Shown: positions 34,482-44,074 of the stretch, piece after piece
How the letters are laid out: every line of letters starts with the position of its first letter
Numbering within the stretch: position 1 is the stretch's first letter
Program-made: the position numbers and the translations under genes
The notes under the pieces: generated by a model
What the model was told of the DNA's origin: nothing
The model's database searches: none
The model's input: only the letters and a program-made list of their open reading frames with translations
Source: Treponema denticola
GTDB taxonomy: Bacteria; Spirochaetota; Spirochaetia; Treponematales; Treponemataceae
Length of the DNA stretch: 64,000 nucleotides
Assembly (NCBI RefSeq): GCF_024400535.1
Contig: NZ_CP038800.1
Span: forward strand, 372,001 to 436,000
Direction of reading: 5' to 3'

Positions 34482-34509
34482 TAAACCCGCCTTAAAAATA
34501 AGCCGAAAA
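34482..34509 (+). promoter_or_regulatory. Sigma-28-like promoter of the motility operon
   Basis: TAAA (34482-34485), 16 bases, and GCCGAAAA (34502-34509) match the FliA pattern with one mismatch in the -10. It lies about 40 bases before the fliK start, which has AGGAGG. Treponemal fla operons are reported to start from sigma-28-type promoters, so this is the likely operon promoter. Confidence 0.6.
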
Positions 34510-34551
34510 TTTATTGAAGTAACATATAGGATTAATGTATAGGAGGTTCAT

Positions 34552-35922
34552 ATGCAAGCACTTGATGTTCGTATGCAGGCTTTGCCGGTACAAGAACCGG
34601 AAAGGAAAGCTTCTGAGGACTTGAAAAGAGCTGATGCGGAACCTGTAAGAAATGGAGATTCATTCCTGGCAATGATCAAAAAGATGATTGCCGCCGCCAA
34701 GGATGGAAGCAAGGAGACTGATGAAGCCCAATTTAAAGATGCCCGTTTTAGGGAAGACAAAATTAGGGATTTATCGCTTCAAAAGGAAACAGGAAGGCAG
34801 AATAAGGATCTATCATCTGAAGACCCTAAGTCTAAGAAAATAGATGCTGAAAATCTGCTTAATTCCAAAGAAGCTTATCTAAAAGAGGCCAAAGACTTAA
34901 CGAAAAAGCCTAAAAACGAAACCCGTAAGCTGCACTCAGAAAATTTAGATACCCAAAAGGTACAAAAAAACATGCCTGAGCTGGAGCTTAAAATTCTCAA
35001 TGAGGATTTTAATGATGAAATTAAAGATTTTTTGCCGCAAGATGTAAAAGAAGATGAAACTATTTCTCTTTTTTCCGATGAGGCTTTAAAAAAATTCGAG
35101 AAAACGGAAAAGAAAAAGCTTTTTTCAGATGATGAAAATGCGGCACAAGCCGGAAAGTTGGGGCTTTTATCCAAGGCCGATAAAAAAGACTTATCAAAAA
35201 AACTTTCTTCGCAAACCGAGGCAGCACAGGAAAATTTAAACAAAAAGCCGGTTTCCAAGTCTAAACTGAAGATTTCCGTAGAAGATTTACGCTCAATGCC
35301 TTCTGCCCAATCGGATGCTGCCATTCATACCACAGCTTCCGAGTCTCGGGTTGAAACGGACAATTCCGTCGATATGGTAATCGATTTTAGCGGCAAAGCT
35401 CAAAATACATCACAGGGCGGAGATCTTCAAAACAGTCAAAACGGAAGCGAAGCTCAAAAAACAAACCAAACTTTTTCTGCTATGTTGACTCAAGAAATAC
35501 GGGAAGCTGCAGCAGACTTTGTACAAGCCGGAAAAATAGTTCTCCGCGACAATAATGCAGGAGAAATAAGGCTCCATCTAAGACCTGAAAATCTGGGAGC
35601 CGTAAAAATCAATTTAGAGTTGAGCGAGGGAAAAAGGGTTACCGGAACAGTAACTGTTGCCTCGAAAGAAGCTTACGATGCCTTTGAAAAAAATTTGGAT
35701 AATTTGGCTAAAGAATTTAAACAAAACGGATTTGAATTTGCCGAATTTAATTTAAATTGGTCGGGCTTTTCGGGTCAAGAGGGTTTTGCCGAAAATTTTG
35801 AATCTTTTGCAGGATTTGCCTATAAAAATCAAGAACAAGATTTAAGGCAGCTTGAAAAAACGGCCGATAATCTGAGTACCTACAGTTACATCTACGGTTC
35901 GACTGTAGATCTTTTGGCTTAA
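34552..35922 (+). CDS. fliK: Flagellar hook-length control protein FliK (TapI)
   Basis: This is a 456-residue protein. Residues 1-300 are charged, Lys/Glu/Ser-rich and likely disordered, the molecular-ruler part. The C-terminal domain (about 320-410) carries the Flg_hook/FliK core IRLHLRPENLGAVKINLELSE, then VTGTVTVASKEAYDAFEKNL. FliK is secreted during hook growth and switches export specificity when the hook is complete. It is the first gene of the fla operon, called tapI in treponemes. AGGAGG lies 5 bases before ATG. Confidence 0.9.
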   Translation: MQALDVRMQALPVQEPERKASEDLKRADAEPVRNGDSFLAMIKKMIAAAKDGSKETDEAQFKDARFREDKIRDLSLQKETGRQNKDLSSEDPKSKKIDAENLLNSKEAYLKEAKDLTKKPKNETRKLHSENLDTQKVQKNMPELELKILNEDFNDEIKDFLPQDVKEDETISLFSDEALKKFEKTEKKKLFSDDENAAQAGKLGLLSKADKKDLSKKLSSQTEAAQENLNKKPVSKSKLKISVEDLRSMPSAQSDAAIHTTASESRVETDNSVDMVIDFSGKAQNTSQGGDLQNSQNGSEAQKTNQTFSAMLTQEIREAAADFVQAGKIVLRDNNAGEIRLHLRPENLGAVKINLELSEGKRVTGTVTVASKEAYDAFEKNLDNLAKEFKQNGFEFAEFNLNWSGFSGQEGFAENFESFAGFAYKNQEQDLRQLEKTADNLSTYSYIYGSTVDLLA

Positions 35923-35933
35923 AGAGGTAGTTT

Positions 35934-36443
35934 ATGCAGGTAAACAATGTTAATAACAGTATGATAAATACCGCTCTTGAACAGGCGGAAATGATGAAGG
36001 GTTTTAAATCCGAGATGAGTCCTGAAGAAAAAGCTCTTTTAGGTATGCAGGTTGACACCTTAAATAAGCAGAATTTTGCAGAAACAAGGGTTCCGAAACA
36101 GCAGCTTGGAAAAGACGATTTTCTTCAGCTTTTAATTGCCCAGCTAACCCATCAAGATCCTACATCTCCGATGGAAGACACTCAATTTATAGGGCAAATG
36201 GCTCAATTTTCATCCCTTGAGCAGATGACCAATATGAACAAAAACTTTGCAGCCTTAAATGAGCTTATGACAGGCTCATCGGCAGTAAATGCCGTCGGCA
36301 AAAAAGTTGACTTAGACCTAGGGTCTTCACAGGTTTCCGGTTATATTTCAGCGGCAACACGCGGTATAAATCCGGAAGTTATGGTAAACGGAAACTGGTA
36401 TAACTGGTCAGCCGTTAAAACAGTTTATGCAGAAAACAATTAG
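35934..36443 (+). CDS. flgD: Flagellar hook capping protein FlgD
   Basis: This 169-residue protein has the FlgD N-terminal signature LGKDDFLQLLIAQLTHQDPT, then SPMEDTQFIGQMAQFSSLEQ. This region caps the growing hook. The C-terminal FlgD Ig-like/Tudor domain is short, as in other spirochaetes. It starts 11 bases after fliK and is followed 12 bases later by flgE. It acts in the periplasm as a transient scaffold for FlgE assembly. Confidence 0.93.
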   Translation: MQVNNVNNSMINTALEQAEMMKGFKSEMSPEEKALLGMQVDTLNKQNFAETRVPKQQLGKDDFLQLLIAQLTHQDPTSPMEDTQFIGQMAQFSSLEQMTNMNKNFAALNELMTGSSAVNAVGKKVDLDLGSSQVSGYISAATRGINPEVMVNGNWYNWSAVKTVYAENN

Positions 36444-36455
36444 GAGGCAATAATT

Positions 36456-37847
36456 ATGATGAGATCATTATTTTCGGGCGTAACCGGAATGCAAAACCAC
36501 CAAACAAGAATGGATGTTATCGGAAATAACGTAGCCAATGTAAATACAACAGGTTTTAAGAGGGGAAGAGTAAACTTTCAAGACTTAATTTCACAGCAGC
36601 TAAGCGGGGCATCCCGTCCTACCGAGGAGCTTGGCGGTGTAAACCCTAAAGAAGTCGGCTTGGGAATGATGGTTGCAAGCATTGATACAATCTTTACACA
36701 GGGAGCCTTGCAGACAACAGGCGTCAATACCGATCTTGCAATACAGGGAAACGGCTTTTTTATTCTTAAAGACGGAGAAAAAACCTTTTACACAAGGGCC
36801 GGTGCCTTCGGTCTTGATAGAGACGGAACCTTGGTAAATCCCGCAAACGGAATGAGAGTGCAAGGCTGGATGGCTGAAGAAGCTGACGGTCTTAGACTTA
36901 TCAATACCTCAGGTCAAACTGAAGACTTAACTATTCCGATCGGTCAAAAAATAGATGCAAAGGCAACAACGAGTGTAGACTATGCTTGTAACCTTGATAA
37001 AAGATTACCGGAGTTACCCGAAAATGCAAATAGAGCCCAGATTTTGGAATCTACTTGGTCTACCGAATTTAAGGTTTATGATAGCTTCGGAGAAGCCCAT
37101 GAACTTCAGATCGATTTTGCCAGAGTACCCGGAGAAGTTAATGCTTGGAGGGCTACGGTAAATGTCGATCCTACAAATGCTGAAGCTGCGGCAACCAGAT
37201 CGGGAATCGGAACAACCGATGGTGTTGAAAACAGCTTTATAGTCCGCTTTGACAATAACGGTCATCTTGCTTCGGTTACAGACACGGCAGGAAATGTAAG
37301 CGCTCCCGCAGGTAAGGTTTCCGTTCAAGTTTCTTTTAATGTTTTAGGAGCAAACCCCGGAGAAGGCGGAGCTCCGACCAGACAAACCTTGGATGTAAAT
37401 TTAGGAGAAATAGGTACATCAAAAAATACCATTACACAGTTTTCCGATAAGAGTACTACAAAGGCTTATCAACAGGACGGATACGGCATGGGCTATCTTG
37501 AAAACTTTAGAATCGACCAAAGCGGTGTTATCACAGGTGTCTATTCAAACGGGGTAAGGCAGGAACTGGGTCAAATAGCTATGGCCGGTTTTGCCAATCA
37601 GGGCGGTCTTGAAAAAGCCGGACAAAATACCTATGTTCAGTCAAATAACTCCGGTATTGCAAATGTTTCTACATCGGGCACAGTCGGAAAGGGCTCTTTG
37701 ATAGGCGGTACTCTCGAAATGAGTAATGTAGATTTAACCGACCAATTTGTAGACATGATCGTAACTCAAAAAGGCTTTCAGGCAGGAGCTAAAACAATAC
37801 AAACTTCAGATACAATGCTTGAAACAGTCTTGAACTTGAAACGATAG
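36456..37847 (+). CDS. flgE: Flagellar hook protein FlgE
   Basis: This is a 463-residue hook subunit. The N-terminal flagellar rod-hook motif [20 protein letters not shown] and the C-terminal [20 protein letters not shown] coiled-coil region are intact. Lys165 and Cys178 (within [10 protein letters not shown]) occupy the positions reported to form the self-catalysed lysinoalanine cross-link between T. denticola FlgE subunits, which makes the spirochaete hook exceptionally stable. AGGAGG precedes the ATG. It polymerises in the periplasm as the universal joint of the periplasmic flagella. Confidence 0.97.
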   Translation: MMRSLFSGVTGMQNHQTRMDVIGNNVANVNTTGFKRGRVNFQDLISQQLSGASRPTEELGGVNPKEVGLGMMVASIDTIFTQGALQTTGVNTDLAIQGNGFFILKDGEKTFYTRAGAFGLDRDGTLVNPANGMRVQGWMAEEADGLRLINTSGQTEDLTIPIGQKIDAKATTSVDYACNLDKRLPELPENANRAQILESTWSTEFKVYDSFGEAHELQIDFARVPGEVNAWRATVNVDPTNAEAAATRSGIGTTDGVENSFIVRFDNNGHLASVTDTAGNVSAPAGKVSVQVSFNVLGANPGEGGAPTRQTLDVNLGEIGTSKNTITQFSDKSTTKAYQQDGYGMGYLENFRIDQSGVITGVYSNGVRQELGQIAMAGFANQGGLEKAGQNTYVQSNNSGIANVSTSGTVGKGSLIGGTLEMSNVDLTDQFVDMIVTQKGFQAGAKTIQTSDTMLETVLNLKR

Positions 37848-37872
37848 TATGGTATAATATAGGGTATTATTT

Positions 37873-38070
37873 ATGATACAGGTAACGCGGCTAAACGGAA
37901 CAAAGTATTGGATTAATCCTCATCAAATTGAAACGATAGAGTGTAATCCGGATGTTACTTTGCAGATGCTTTCAGGAAAATATTATGTAATTAAGGAAAG
38001 GCCTGAAGAAATTTTGGAGTCCATAGTCGCTTACCGCCGTAAAATCGGCGTATTTAAAAATGAGTTGTAG
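37873..38070 (+). CDS. flbD: Flagellar FlbD family protein
   Basis: This 65-residue protein matches the small FlbD family: MIQVTRLNGTKYWINPHQIE, then TIECNPDVTLQMLSGKYYVI. The gene between flgE and motA is a fixed feature of spirochaete and many Gram-positive fla operons. Its role is not well defined. It is unrelated to the Caulobacter regulator of the same name. Confidence 0.9.
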   Translation: MIQVTRLNGTKYWINPHQIETIECNPDVTLQMLSGKYYVIKERPEEILESIVAYRRKIGVFKNEL

Positions 38071-38091
38071 TAGAAGCAAAAAGGGGTAGAT

Positions 38092-38871
38092 ATGGATATA
38101 GCGTCGTTTATAGGAATATTCGGAGGTATAGCGGTTGTTGCATTCGGTGCCATCCTCGGAGGTTCGGCCGGAGGACTTATTCACCCGGCTTCAATGTTCA
38201 TTACAATTGGCGGCTCCTACATGTGTCTTTTTTTAACCTATCCTTTATCCTATACGATAGGAATCTTCAAGGTTGTTGCGAGAGTTTTTAAGGTAACCGA
38301 TTACGGTGAAAAAGCTCTGGTTCAACGTTTTGTTGCATTATCCGAAAAAAGCCGCCGTGCAGGTCTTCTTGCCTTGGAAGAAGAAATTGAAGACTTTGAA
38401 GATCCCTTTATGCGCTCCGGTTTAAGGAACGTAGTTGACGGTATTGACGGAGAGGCTATCCGCTCCCTTATGGAAAATGAGCTTAATCAAATGGAAGAGC
38501 GCCATAACACATGGATATCCTTAGTAAACGCTTGGGCAACCCTCGCCCCCGGTTTTGGTATGTTGGGAACGGTTATAGGTCTTATCGGTATGTTGTTAAA
38601 CTTGGATGATAAAAGTGCTCTTGGTCCTAACATGGCTACGGCTCTTGTTACAACCTTTTACGGTTCTCTTATGCAGAACTGGCTTTTAGTTCCTATAGCA
38701 ACAAAGCTTATGTATCAAAACAATATGGAAGTTAAATCCAAAGAAATGATTATAGAAGGCGTACTTGGAATTCAAGCCGGAGATAACCCTCGAATCTTGG
38801 CTCAAAGGCTTGTTACATATTTGACGCCTTCCGATCGAAAATCTATTGAGGCGGAAGTATTAAAGGATTAA
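38092..38871 (+). CDS. motA: Flagellar motor stator protein MotA
   Basis: This is a 259-residue inner-membrane protein with four helices. TM1-2 lie near residues 1-45 and TM3-4 near 150-200, the latter containing the conserved [20 protein letters not shown]. The cytoplasmic loop ([20 protein letters not shown]) carries the charged residues that contact FliG. MotA and MotB form the proton-driven torque unit. motB follows after 1 base. Confidence 0.95.
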   Translation: MDIASFIGIFGGIAVVAFGAILGGSAGGLIHPASMFITIGGSYMCLFLTYPLSYTIGIFKVVARVFKVTDYGEKALVQRFVALSEKSRRAGLLALEEEIEDFEDPFMRSGLRNVVDGIDGEAIRSLMENELNQMEERHNTWISLVNAWATLAPGFGMLGTVIGLIGMLLNLDDKSALGPNMATALVTTFYGSLMQNWLLVPIATKLMYQNNMEVKSKEMIIEGVLGIQAGDNPRILAQRLVTYLTPSDRKSIEAEVLKD

Positions 38872-38872
38872 A

Positions 38873-39592
38873 ATGGCAAGGAAAAAGAAACACGGTGCAA
38901 GCTCCGCGGGAAGCGGATGGCTTACCACTTATGCAGATATGGTTACACTCATGCTTTGCTTTTTCGTAATGCTTTTTGAGCCGTCTGAGGTCGATGTAAC
39001 TCAGCTCATGGCTCTTTCCGCATCAATAAGCGGTGACCCGACAGGAGGCGGCCTTTCTGTTTCTGCAGGCAGGCTTTCAGACCTCGGAAACACAATAAGC
39101 TCCATGCCCTCAATGGAAAAAGGGAAGATGCTTGCAAGTGCCTTAAAAAAAGCTGTTTCACTTTTTGCTCCCGAAATCAAAACAAACAAAATCGCAGTTA
39201 CAAGCGATGAGAGGGGGATAGTAATAAGCTTGGCATCGGACGTTTTCTTTTATCCCGGAAGTGCGGAGCTTAATATTGCCGAATCCAGAGATACGCTTTT
39301 AAACCTTGCTCAGTTTTTATCTTCACAAGATTTGGCTTCTCATAGATTTAGGGTTGAAGGGCATACCGATTCCGGTGTGACGGATCCGGATGTATGGAAA
39401 AGTAATTGGGAGCTTTCATCTGCAAGGGCAATAAATATTTTGCACAGCCTTACGGACTTCGGAGCTCAAGAATCCAGATTTTCCGTAGCAGGCTACGCAG
39501 ACACCCGCCCTATCTTTTCAAATGATACGGCAGAAGGAAGAGCCTACAATAGGCGGGTCGATATAATTATTCTTGATGATGCACACTTTTAG
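38873..39592 (+). CDS. motB: Flagellar motor stator protein MotB
   Basis: This is a 239-residue protein. After a basic N-terminus, the single transmembrane helix contains the proton-binding Asp22 in the [20 protein letters not shown] motif. The C-terminal OmpA-like peptidoglycan-binding domain (about 120-235) includes [11 protein letters not shown] and SSARAINIL ... YADTRP. It anchors the stator to the wall. It starts 1 base after motA and is likely translationally coupled. Confidence 0.95.
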   Translation: MARKKKHGASSAGSGWLTTYADMVTLMLCFFVMLFEPSEVDVTQLMALSASISGDPTGGGLSVSAGRLSDLGNTISSMPSMEKGKMLASALKKAVSLFAPEIKTNKIAVTSDERGIVISLASDVFFYPGSAELNIAESRDTLLNLAQFLSSQDLASHRFRVEGHTDSGVTDPDVWKSNWELSSARAINILHSLTDFGAQESRFSVAGYADTRPIFSNDTAEGRAYNRRVDIIILDDAHF

Positions 39593-39634
39593 TAAAAATA
39601 AAAATGTGCCGATTATAATAGTAAGGAGAAAATT

Positions 39635-40180
39635 ATGGCTGATAATGACTTAATGGATGACGATGATATTCAGGAAAACATGACTTCATCAGTAGATACC
39701 AAAAAAAGAGGGGCCGGTCTTATACCGATGTTAATAAAATGGGTAGCAATTGTATTGGTCGCTTTAATATTCATTGTTACCGTTGTAGTTATTACTATGA
39801 ATATAAGAGATAAAAAAGGTTCTTCTCATTCTATTTCACCGGTTTCCGAAGAGTACAGGGAAACAAGGGATGTTCTGCAATGGTATCAGGCAATCGGTAT
39901 CCTAAAAGTACATACTGCAGACAGGATTCCCGCAACCGTGATAGTTGACGTTGCATTAGGCTATACAAATAATGATAAAACTACTCCTCAGGAGCTGTCT
40001 GCAAGAAAAATAGAAATAATAGACTTTCTACGCTCCTATTTTAAGAGCAAAACTACTGCGGAATTAAGACAGGAAGAAAAAATAAAGATTGAAATAAAAC
40101 ACGAAATAAACGATAATGTACTTACAAAAAATAAAATAAAGGATGTTCGCTTCACGCAATACGATATTGTTGAACAATAA
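39635..40180 (+). CDS. fliL: Flagellar basal-body protein FliL
   Basis: This 181-residue single-pass membrane protein has an acidic cytoplasmic N-terminus, one helix (MLIKWVAIVLVALIFIVTVV) and a periplasmic FliL domain. The latter contains VDVALGYTNNDKTTPQELSA. FliL rings surround stators and support torque. AAGGAGAAAATT is upstream. It sits between motB and fliM, as in other spirochaetes. Confidence 0.9.
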   Translation: MADNDLMDDDDIQENMTSSVDTKKRGAGLIPMLIKWVAIVLVALIFIVTVVVITMNIRDKKGSSHSISPVSEEYRETRDVLQWYQAIGILKVHTADRIPATVIVDVALGYTNNDKTTPQELSARKIEIIDFLRSYFKSKTTAELRQEEKIKIEIKHEINDNVLTKNKIKDVRFTQYDIVEQ

Positions 40181-40194
40181 AGGATAGGAGAGCC

Positions 40195-41229
40195 ATGACA
40201 GAAGTTCTTTCGCAGGATGAAATAGATCAGCTTCTCACCGCAATAAGCTCAGGAGATACGGATACAGAGGACTTTCGAGCCGTTAACGACACTCGTAAAA
40301 TAAAAATTTACGACTTTAAGCGTCCCGATAAATTCTCTAAGGAGCAGATGAGGACGGTACAGATGATGCATGAAACCTTTGCCCGTCTTACAACGACTTC
40401 TCTTTCCGCTCAGCTGCGAAGCATGGCTCATGTTCACGTAGCAACTGTAGAACAGCTTACGTATGAAGAATTTATAAGATCAATACCTACGCCGACTACC
40501 TTGGCGATTATAAACATGGACCCTTTAAGGGCCAGCGCTCTTTTGGAGATAGACCCCTCGGTTACCTTTTCAATTATAGACCGCTTATTCGGCGGCAAGG
40601 GGCAAGGGGCAAAGGTTCAGAGGGACTTGACCGAAATAGAAAGTGCGGTTATGGAAGGCGTTATAGTACGTATTCTCGCAAATATGAGGGAAGCTTGGAC
40701 AACTGTAGTCGATTTACGTCCCCGTTTGGGAAATATAGATACCAACCCTCAGTTTGTTCAGATTGTAACCCCCTCTGAAATGGTGCTTTTGGTAACTTTG
40801 GAAACCAAGGTTGGAGAAGAAGAAGGTATGATGAATATCTGTCTTCCCTACATTACCCTTGAACCGATTATCTCAAAGTTATCGACACAGTTTTGGTTTT
40901 CTTCGGTTAGAAGGGCTTCTACGGGACAGTATGCGGCTGCAATTAAGGATAAACTTTCTTCGGTTGAAGTGGATATGGTTGCCGAGGTAGGCTCATTGGA
41001 TGTTTCAATCAAAGATGTTCTTAATTTAAGGGCCGGAGATGTTGTGCGCTTACCCAATGTCAGAGTAGGAGACCCCTTTAAGCTGACTGTAGGGAATAGA
41101 CCTAAGTTTTTCTGTCAGCCCGGTGTAAAGGGTAAAAAATTGGCAGTTCAGATTTTGGAAAAAATAGAAGATATTAGCGGTGATGAATTCGAAGAATTAA
41201 CATCGGAAGGAGATGAGTTGTATGAGTGA
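40195..41229 (+). CDS. fliM: Flagellar motor switch protein FliM
   Basis: This is a 344-residue switch component. The N-terminal CheY-P-binding motif LSQDEIDQLL is at residues 5-14. The middle CheC-like domain contains TIRSIPTPTTLAIINM-type sequence and the C-terminal SpoA domain contains LNLRAGDVVRLPN. It receives the chemotaxis signal and sets motor direction at the C-ring. Its stop overlaps the start of fliY by 8 bases, so the two are coupled. Confidence 0.95.
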   Translation: MTEVLSQDEIDQLLTAISSGDTDTEDFRAVNDTRKIKIYDFKRPDKFSKEQMRTVQMMHETFARLTTTSLSAQLRSMAHVHVATVEQLTYEEFIRSIPTPTTLAIINMDPLRASALLEIDPSVTFSIIDRLFGGKGQGAKVQRDLTEIESAVMEGVIVRILANMREAWTTVVDLRPRLGNIDTNPQFVQIVTPSEMVLLVTLETKVGEEEGMMNICLPYITLEPIISKLSTQFWFSSVRRASTGQYAAAIKDKLSSVEVDMVAEVGSLDVSIKDVLNLRAGDVVRLPNVRVGDPFKLTVGNRPKFFCQPGVKGKKLAVQILEKIEDISGDEFEELTSEGDELYE

Positions 41230-42421
41230 TGGTTCAATTTCTCAAGACGAAATAGATGCTTTGTTATCCGGAGTCGGCGGAGGAGGAATTGCTCCTGCTC
41301 CTGCGGCAGGTATGGGCGATGATTTGACAAGTTTTAAAAAGAATGCCTTACTTCAATTTGTAAAAGAAAATATTCCGGGGCTGTCTTCGAATTTGGAGTC
41401 AATGACCGGAAAAACGGTTGAAATTTCTGAGCCGATAATAGAATTTTCGGATAGAGAAACTTTCTTAAAAAAAGTTTCTGAAATGGTTGTCGCTACTATT
41501 GTAGACTTTTCCGGTTCTATGGTTGGCGACCATGCCTTTATGATGAGCCCTGAACTTGCAAAAAAAATAGTCAGTTTGGTCAATCATGAAGACAATGTAG
41601 AAATAGATGATATGGCTCTTTCCGTTATAAGTGAGACAGTTGCCCAATATGTAGGTACTGAGCTGAGTTATCTTGAACGTTCAGGTCTTGCCGGTGTTAC
41701 TTCATTACCTTCAGAATCTTCACATGTTCCAAAGGCTATGATGAGATTACCCCAGCGTAACTTTGTAAGCATAACATATAATATAAAAATAGATAATTCT
41801 GTATACCAGTTATGGGAAATTCTTCCTGAAGATGTTGTGGATAAGATTGCATCTGCAATTGCAGGACCTGATCCTGCAGCTCAAGGGATGGGTATGGATG
41901 CAGGAATGCAGAATATGACAGGTATGCAAAATGCGGGAGCAATGCAAAACGGAATGATGGGTGGAATGCAAATGGGCACTATTCAGAATATGGGCGGCTC
42001 TGCACAGCAAATGTTCGGTTCCGGTATGCCCCAAGGATCGCCTCAGCAAGGAGGGAATATGCAAGCTATGGGCAATATGGGTATGATGCCTCAAATGGGA
42101 ATGGGTGCTAATGTTCAGCCCGTTCAATTTCCGCCTCTTCAAGGTTTTGTAAGTCAAGAGGAGCAGGGTAATATCGGTCTTATCATGGATGTTTACATGG
42201 AAATGACCGTAGAATTAGGCCGAACAAAACGTATGATTAAAGAAATCCTCGGAATGGGAGAAGGCCATATTATTGAGCTTGATAAACTTGCCGGTGAACC
42301 TGTAGATGTTCTTGTAAACCATAAACCGATAGCTAAGGGCGAAGTTGTAGTTATAGAAGAAAGTTTCGGTGTGCGTATAACTGAAATTCTATCTCCGGCT
42401 GAGCGGATAACAGACATGTAA
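41222..42421 (+). CDS. fliY: Flagellar motor switch protein FliY/FliN
   Basis: This is a 399-residue protein from ATG 41222, the start that fits the GGAAGGAG site. A FliM-like CheY-binding motif (ISQDEIDALLSG) is at the N-terminus. A CheC/CheX-type domain spans about 40-215 (FSGSMVGDHAFMMSPELAKK). A Met/Gly/Gln-rich linker follows (about 225-300), then the C-terminal FliN/SpoA domain (VYMEMTVELGRTKRMIKEIL). This is the FliY form known from spirochaetes and Bacillus. The linker is low complexity but not a tandem DNA repeat. Phosphatase residues of the CheC-like part were not individually verified. Confidence 0.93.
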   Translation: MSDGSISQDEIDALLSGVGGGGIAPAPAAGMGDDLTSFKKNALLQFVKENIPGLSSNLESMTGKTVEISEPIIEFSDRETFLKKVSEMVVATIVDFSGSMVGDHAFMMSPELAKKIVSLVNHEDNVEIDDMALSVISETVAQYVGTELSYLERSGLAGVTSLPSESSHVPKAMMRLPQRNFVSITYNIKIDNSVYQLWEILPEDVVDKIASAIAGPDPAAQGMGMDAGMQNMTGMQNAGAMQNGMMGGMQMGTIQNMGGSAQQMFGSGMPQGSPQQGGNMQAMGNMGMMPQMGMGANVQPVQFPPLQGFVSQEEQGNIGLIMDVYMEMTVELGRTKRMIKEILGMGEGHIIELDKLAGEPVDVLVNHKPIAKGEVVVIEESFGVRITEILSPAERITDM

Positions 42422-42438
42422 GATTGACGGGGACATTG

Positions 42439-43095
42439 ATGAGGTGGGGAAAAAAGATTTTTTTTAATTTTTTCTTTCTTTTTGTATTTTTTTTGTTTGC
42501 AGACAATGAGGGCGAATCTAAGACTGATATACCCGATGAGTCAAGGATTTTATTGGATGCAACAAGGGATCAAAATACGGCAAATCCTCAAGATGGTGCA
42601 TTTCAACCTAATTCAGGATTTGATTTAAGTACTGCAGAAAGAACTCAATCTCAAGTATCAAGCCTTTTGAGAATTTTGATTTCTTTATTTGTGGTATGTA
42701 TTTTAGCCTATGTTGTGTTAAAATTTTTAAAAAAATCTTCCAATGTTTTTCCTGCAAACGATCCGTATCTTAAAACTGTAGCATCAATCAATCTTGCACA
42801 AGGTAAAAGCGTGCATGTAATAACTCTTGGCGAAAAAGCATATATCGTCGGGGTCAGTGATTCTTCTATAAATAAGATAGGAGAAGTTGAAGATAAAACA
42901 TTAATTGATACGATGAATTTTGAAGCAGAACGCCGAAATTCTTCTCCTAAACAAGATTTCGCTTCAATGCTTGCTTCGGTTTTTAAAAATTCAAAGATTA
43001 ATAAGCCTCAAACAATTGATACGGATTTTTTTGCTGCACAAAGAGAAAGATTAAGCAATGCCGGCCGGACTCCGTCAACGGAGGAAGAGGAATGA
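42439..43095 (+). CDS. fliO: Flagellar biosynthesis protein FliO/FliZ
   Basis: This is a 218-residue protein from ATG 42439; TTG 42424 is an alternative. A hydrophobic, possibly cleaved N-terminus (FFNFFFLFVFFLF) precedes a periplasmic linker. A transmembrane helix (LLRILISLFVVCILAYVVLKF) and a cytoplasmic FliO domain follow (VASINLAQGKSVHVITLGEK). FliO stabilises FliP during assembly of the export gate. Its 3' end overlaps the fliP start by 4 bases. Confidence 0.88.
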   Translation: MRWGKKIFFNFFFLFVFFLFADNEGESKTDIPDESRILLDATRDQNTANPQDGAFQPNSGFDLSTAERTQSQVSSLLRILISLFVVCILAYVVLKFLKKSSNVFPANDPYLKTVASINLAQGKSVHVITLGEKAYIVGVSDSSINKIGEVEDKTLIDTMNFEAERRNSSPKQDFASMLASVFKNSKINKPQTIDTDFFAAQRERLSNAGRTPSTEEEE

Positions 43096-43910
43096 AAAGA
43101 AAGGTCTTGATTTTTGTATTTTTTGGGATGATTCTTTTTACACCCTTGGCGGTTTTCTCGCAGGCAAATAATTTTCCTGAAGGAACTACAGCCGGAAGAA
43201 CAAATGCCGATCCTAATAGGCAGGCAGGACGCATTCCTTTTATAGATTTTTCGATAAGAGAGCCTTCGACAAGTCAGGAGGTCGCTTTTTCTGTCCAATT
43301 ATTGCTGTTTATAACCCTTATTTCTCTAGCTCCTAGTATTCTATTGTTGATGACGAGTTTTTTGCGTTTAAGTATCGTCTTAGACTTTGTAAAAAGAGCT
43401 CTATCTCTTCAGCAGGTTCCTCCAACTCAAGTTTTAAACGGACTGGCCTTTTTCTTGACCCTTTTTATAATGTGGCCTACCTTTACACAAATATATAATA
43501 ATGCTTATAAACCTATGAGCGAAGGTAAAATAGGTATAGAAGAAGCTTATCGAGAGGCTGAAAAGCCGATTAGGCTCTTTATGTATAAGCAGATGCAAAA
43601 AAATCCTGAACATATCCGAACTTTTATGTCTATGGCAAAACTGCCGAAACCTAGTACCCTTGCAGATGTTCCGACCTATGTTCTTATTGCAGCTTTTATT
43701 CTGCATGAACTTACGATAGCTTTTCAGATAGGTATATTTTTATACCTGCCCTTTATCATAATAGATATGATTGTAGCTAGTATACTTATGTCGATGGGTA
43801 TGATAATGCTGCCTCCTATTCAAATTTCCATGCCGTTTAAATTAATCCTTTTTGTTATGGTGGACGGCTGGGGACTTCTTTTCGGTAAATTATTTGAATC
43901 CTTTTTATAA
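43092..43910 (+). CDS. fliP: Flagellar export gate protein FliP
   Basis: This is a 272-residue export-gate subunit. A cleavable signal peptide (VLIFVFFGMILFTPLAVFSQ) is followed by four helices with the FliP signatures LTSFLRLSIVLDF-type sequence and FIIIDMIVASILMSMGMIML. FliP forms a pentamer with FliQ and FliR as the core secretion channel. In most spirochaetes fliQ, fliR, flhB and flhA follow directly. Here the operon ends, and the next 160 bases contain no fliQ-like frame. Those genes must be elsewhere. Confidence 0.95.
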   Translation: MKRKVLIFVFFGMILFTPLAVFSQANNFPEGTTAGRTNADPNRQAGRIPFIDFSIREPSTSQEVAFSVQLLLFITLISLAPSILLLMTSFLRLSIVLDFVKRALSLQQVPPTQVLNGLAFFLTLFIMWPTFTQIYNNAYKPMSEGKIGIEEAYREAEKPIRLFMYKQMQKNPEHIRTFMSMAKLPKPSTLADVPTYVLIAAFILHELTIAFQIGIFLYLPFIIIDMIVASILMSMGMIMLPPIQISMPFKLILFVMVDGWGLLFGKLFESFL

Positions 43911-44006
43911 ATTTTGAGAAAATGTCTTGATATTTTATACATTTTGTATGTATATTATATAATAATTAATTACCCATCTAATTTTTATACGTGTTTATAG
44001 ATATAT

Positions 44007-44034
44007 TAAAGATTTTAGTTATATTTACCGATAA
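44007..44034 (+). promoter_or_regulatory. Sigma-28-like promoter of the Ig-like protein gene
   Basis: TAAA (44007-44010), 16 bases, and ACCGATAA (44027-44034) match the FliA pattern with one mismatch. It lies about 40 bases before ATG 44075, which has a TTAGGAG site. This suggests the large gene has its own motility-linked promoter, in addition to any read-through from fliP. Confidence 0.55.
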
Positions 44035-44074
44035 TGATGCGGTTGTTATATAAGATTTTTTAGGAGACTTATTT

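Noticed and set aside
35176-35876. GCCGATAA motifs inside fliK (35176 and 35868)
   Set aside because: They are within codons and lack a TAAA at the right distance, so they are not counted as sigma-28 promoters.
41890-42130. Met/Gly/Gln-rich stretch in fliY as a tandem DNA repeat
   Set aside because: The codons vary and no unit repeats regularly. It is a low-complexity protein linker, not a slippage-prone repeat.
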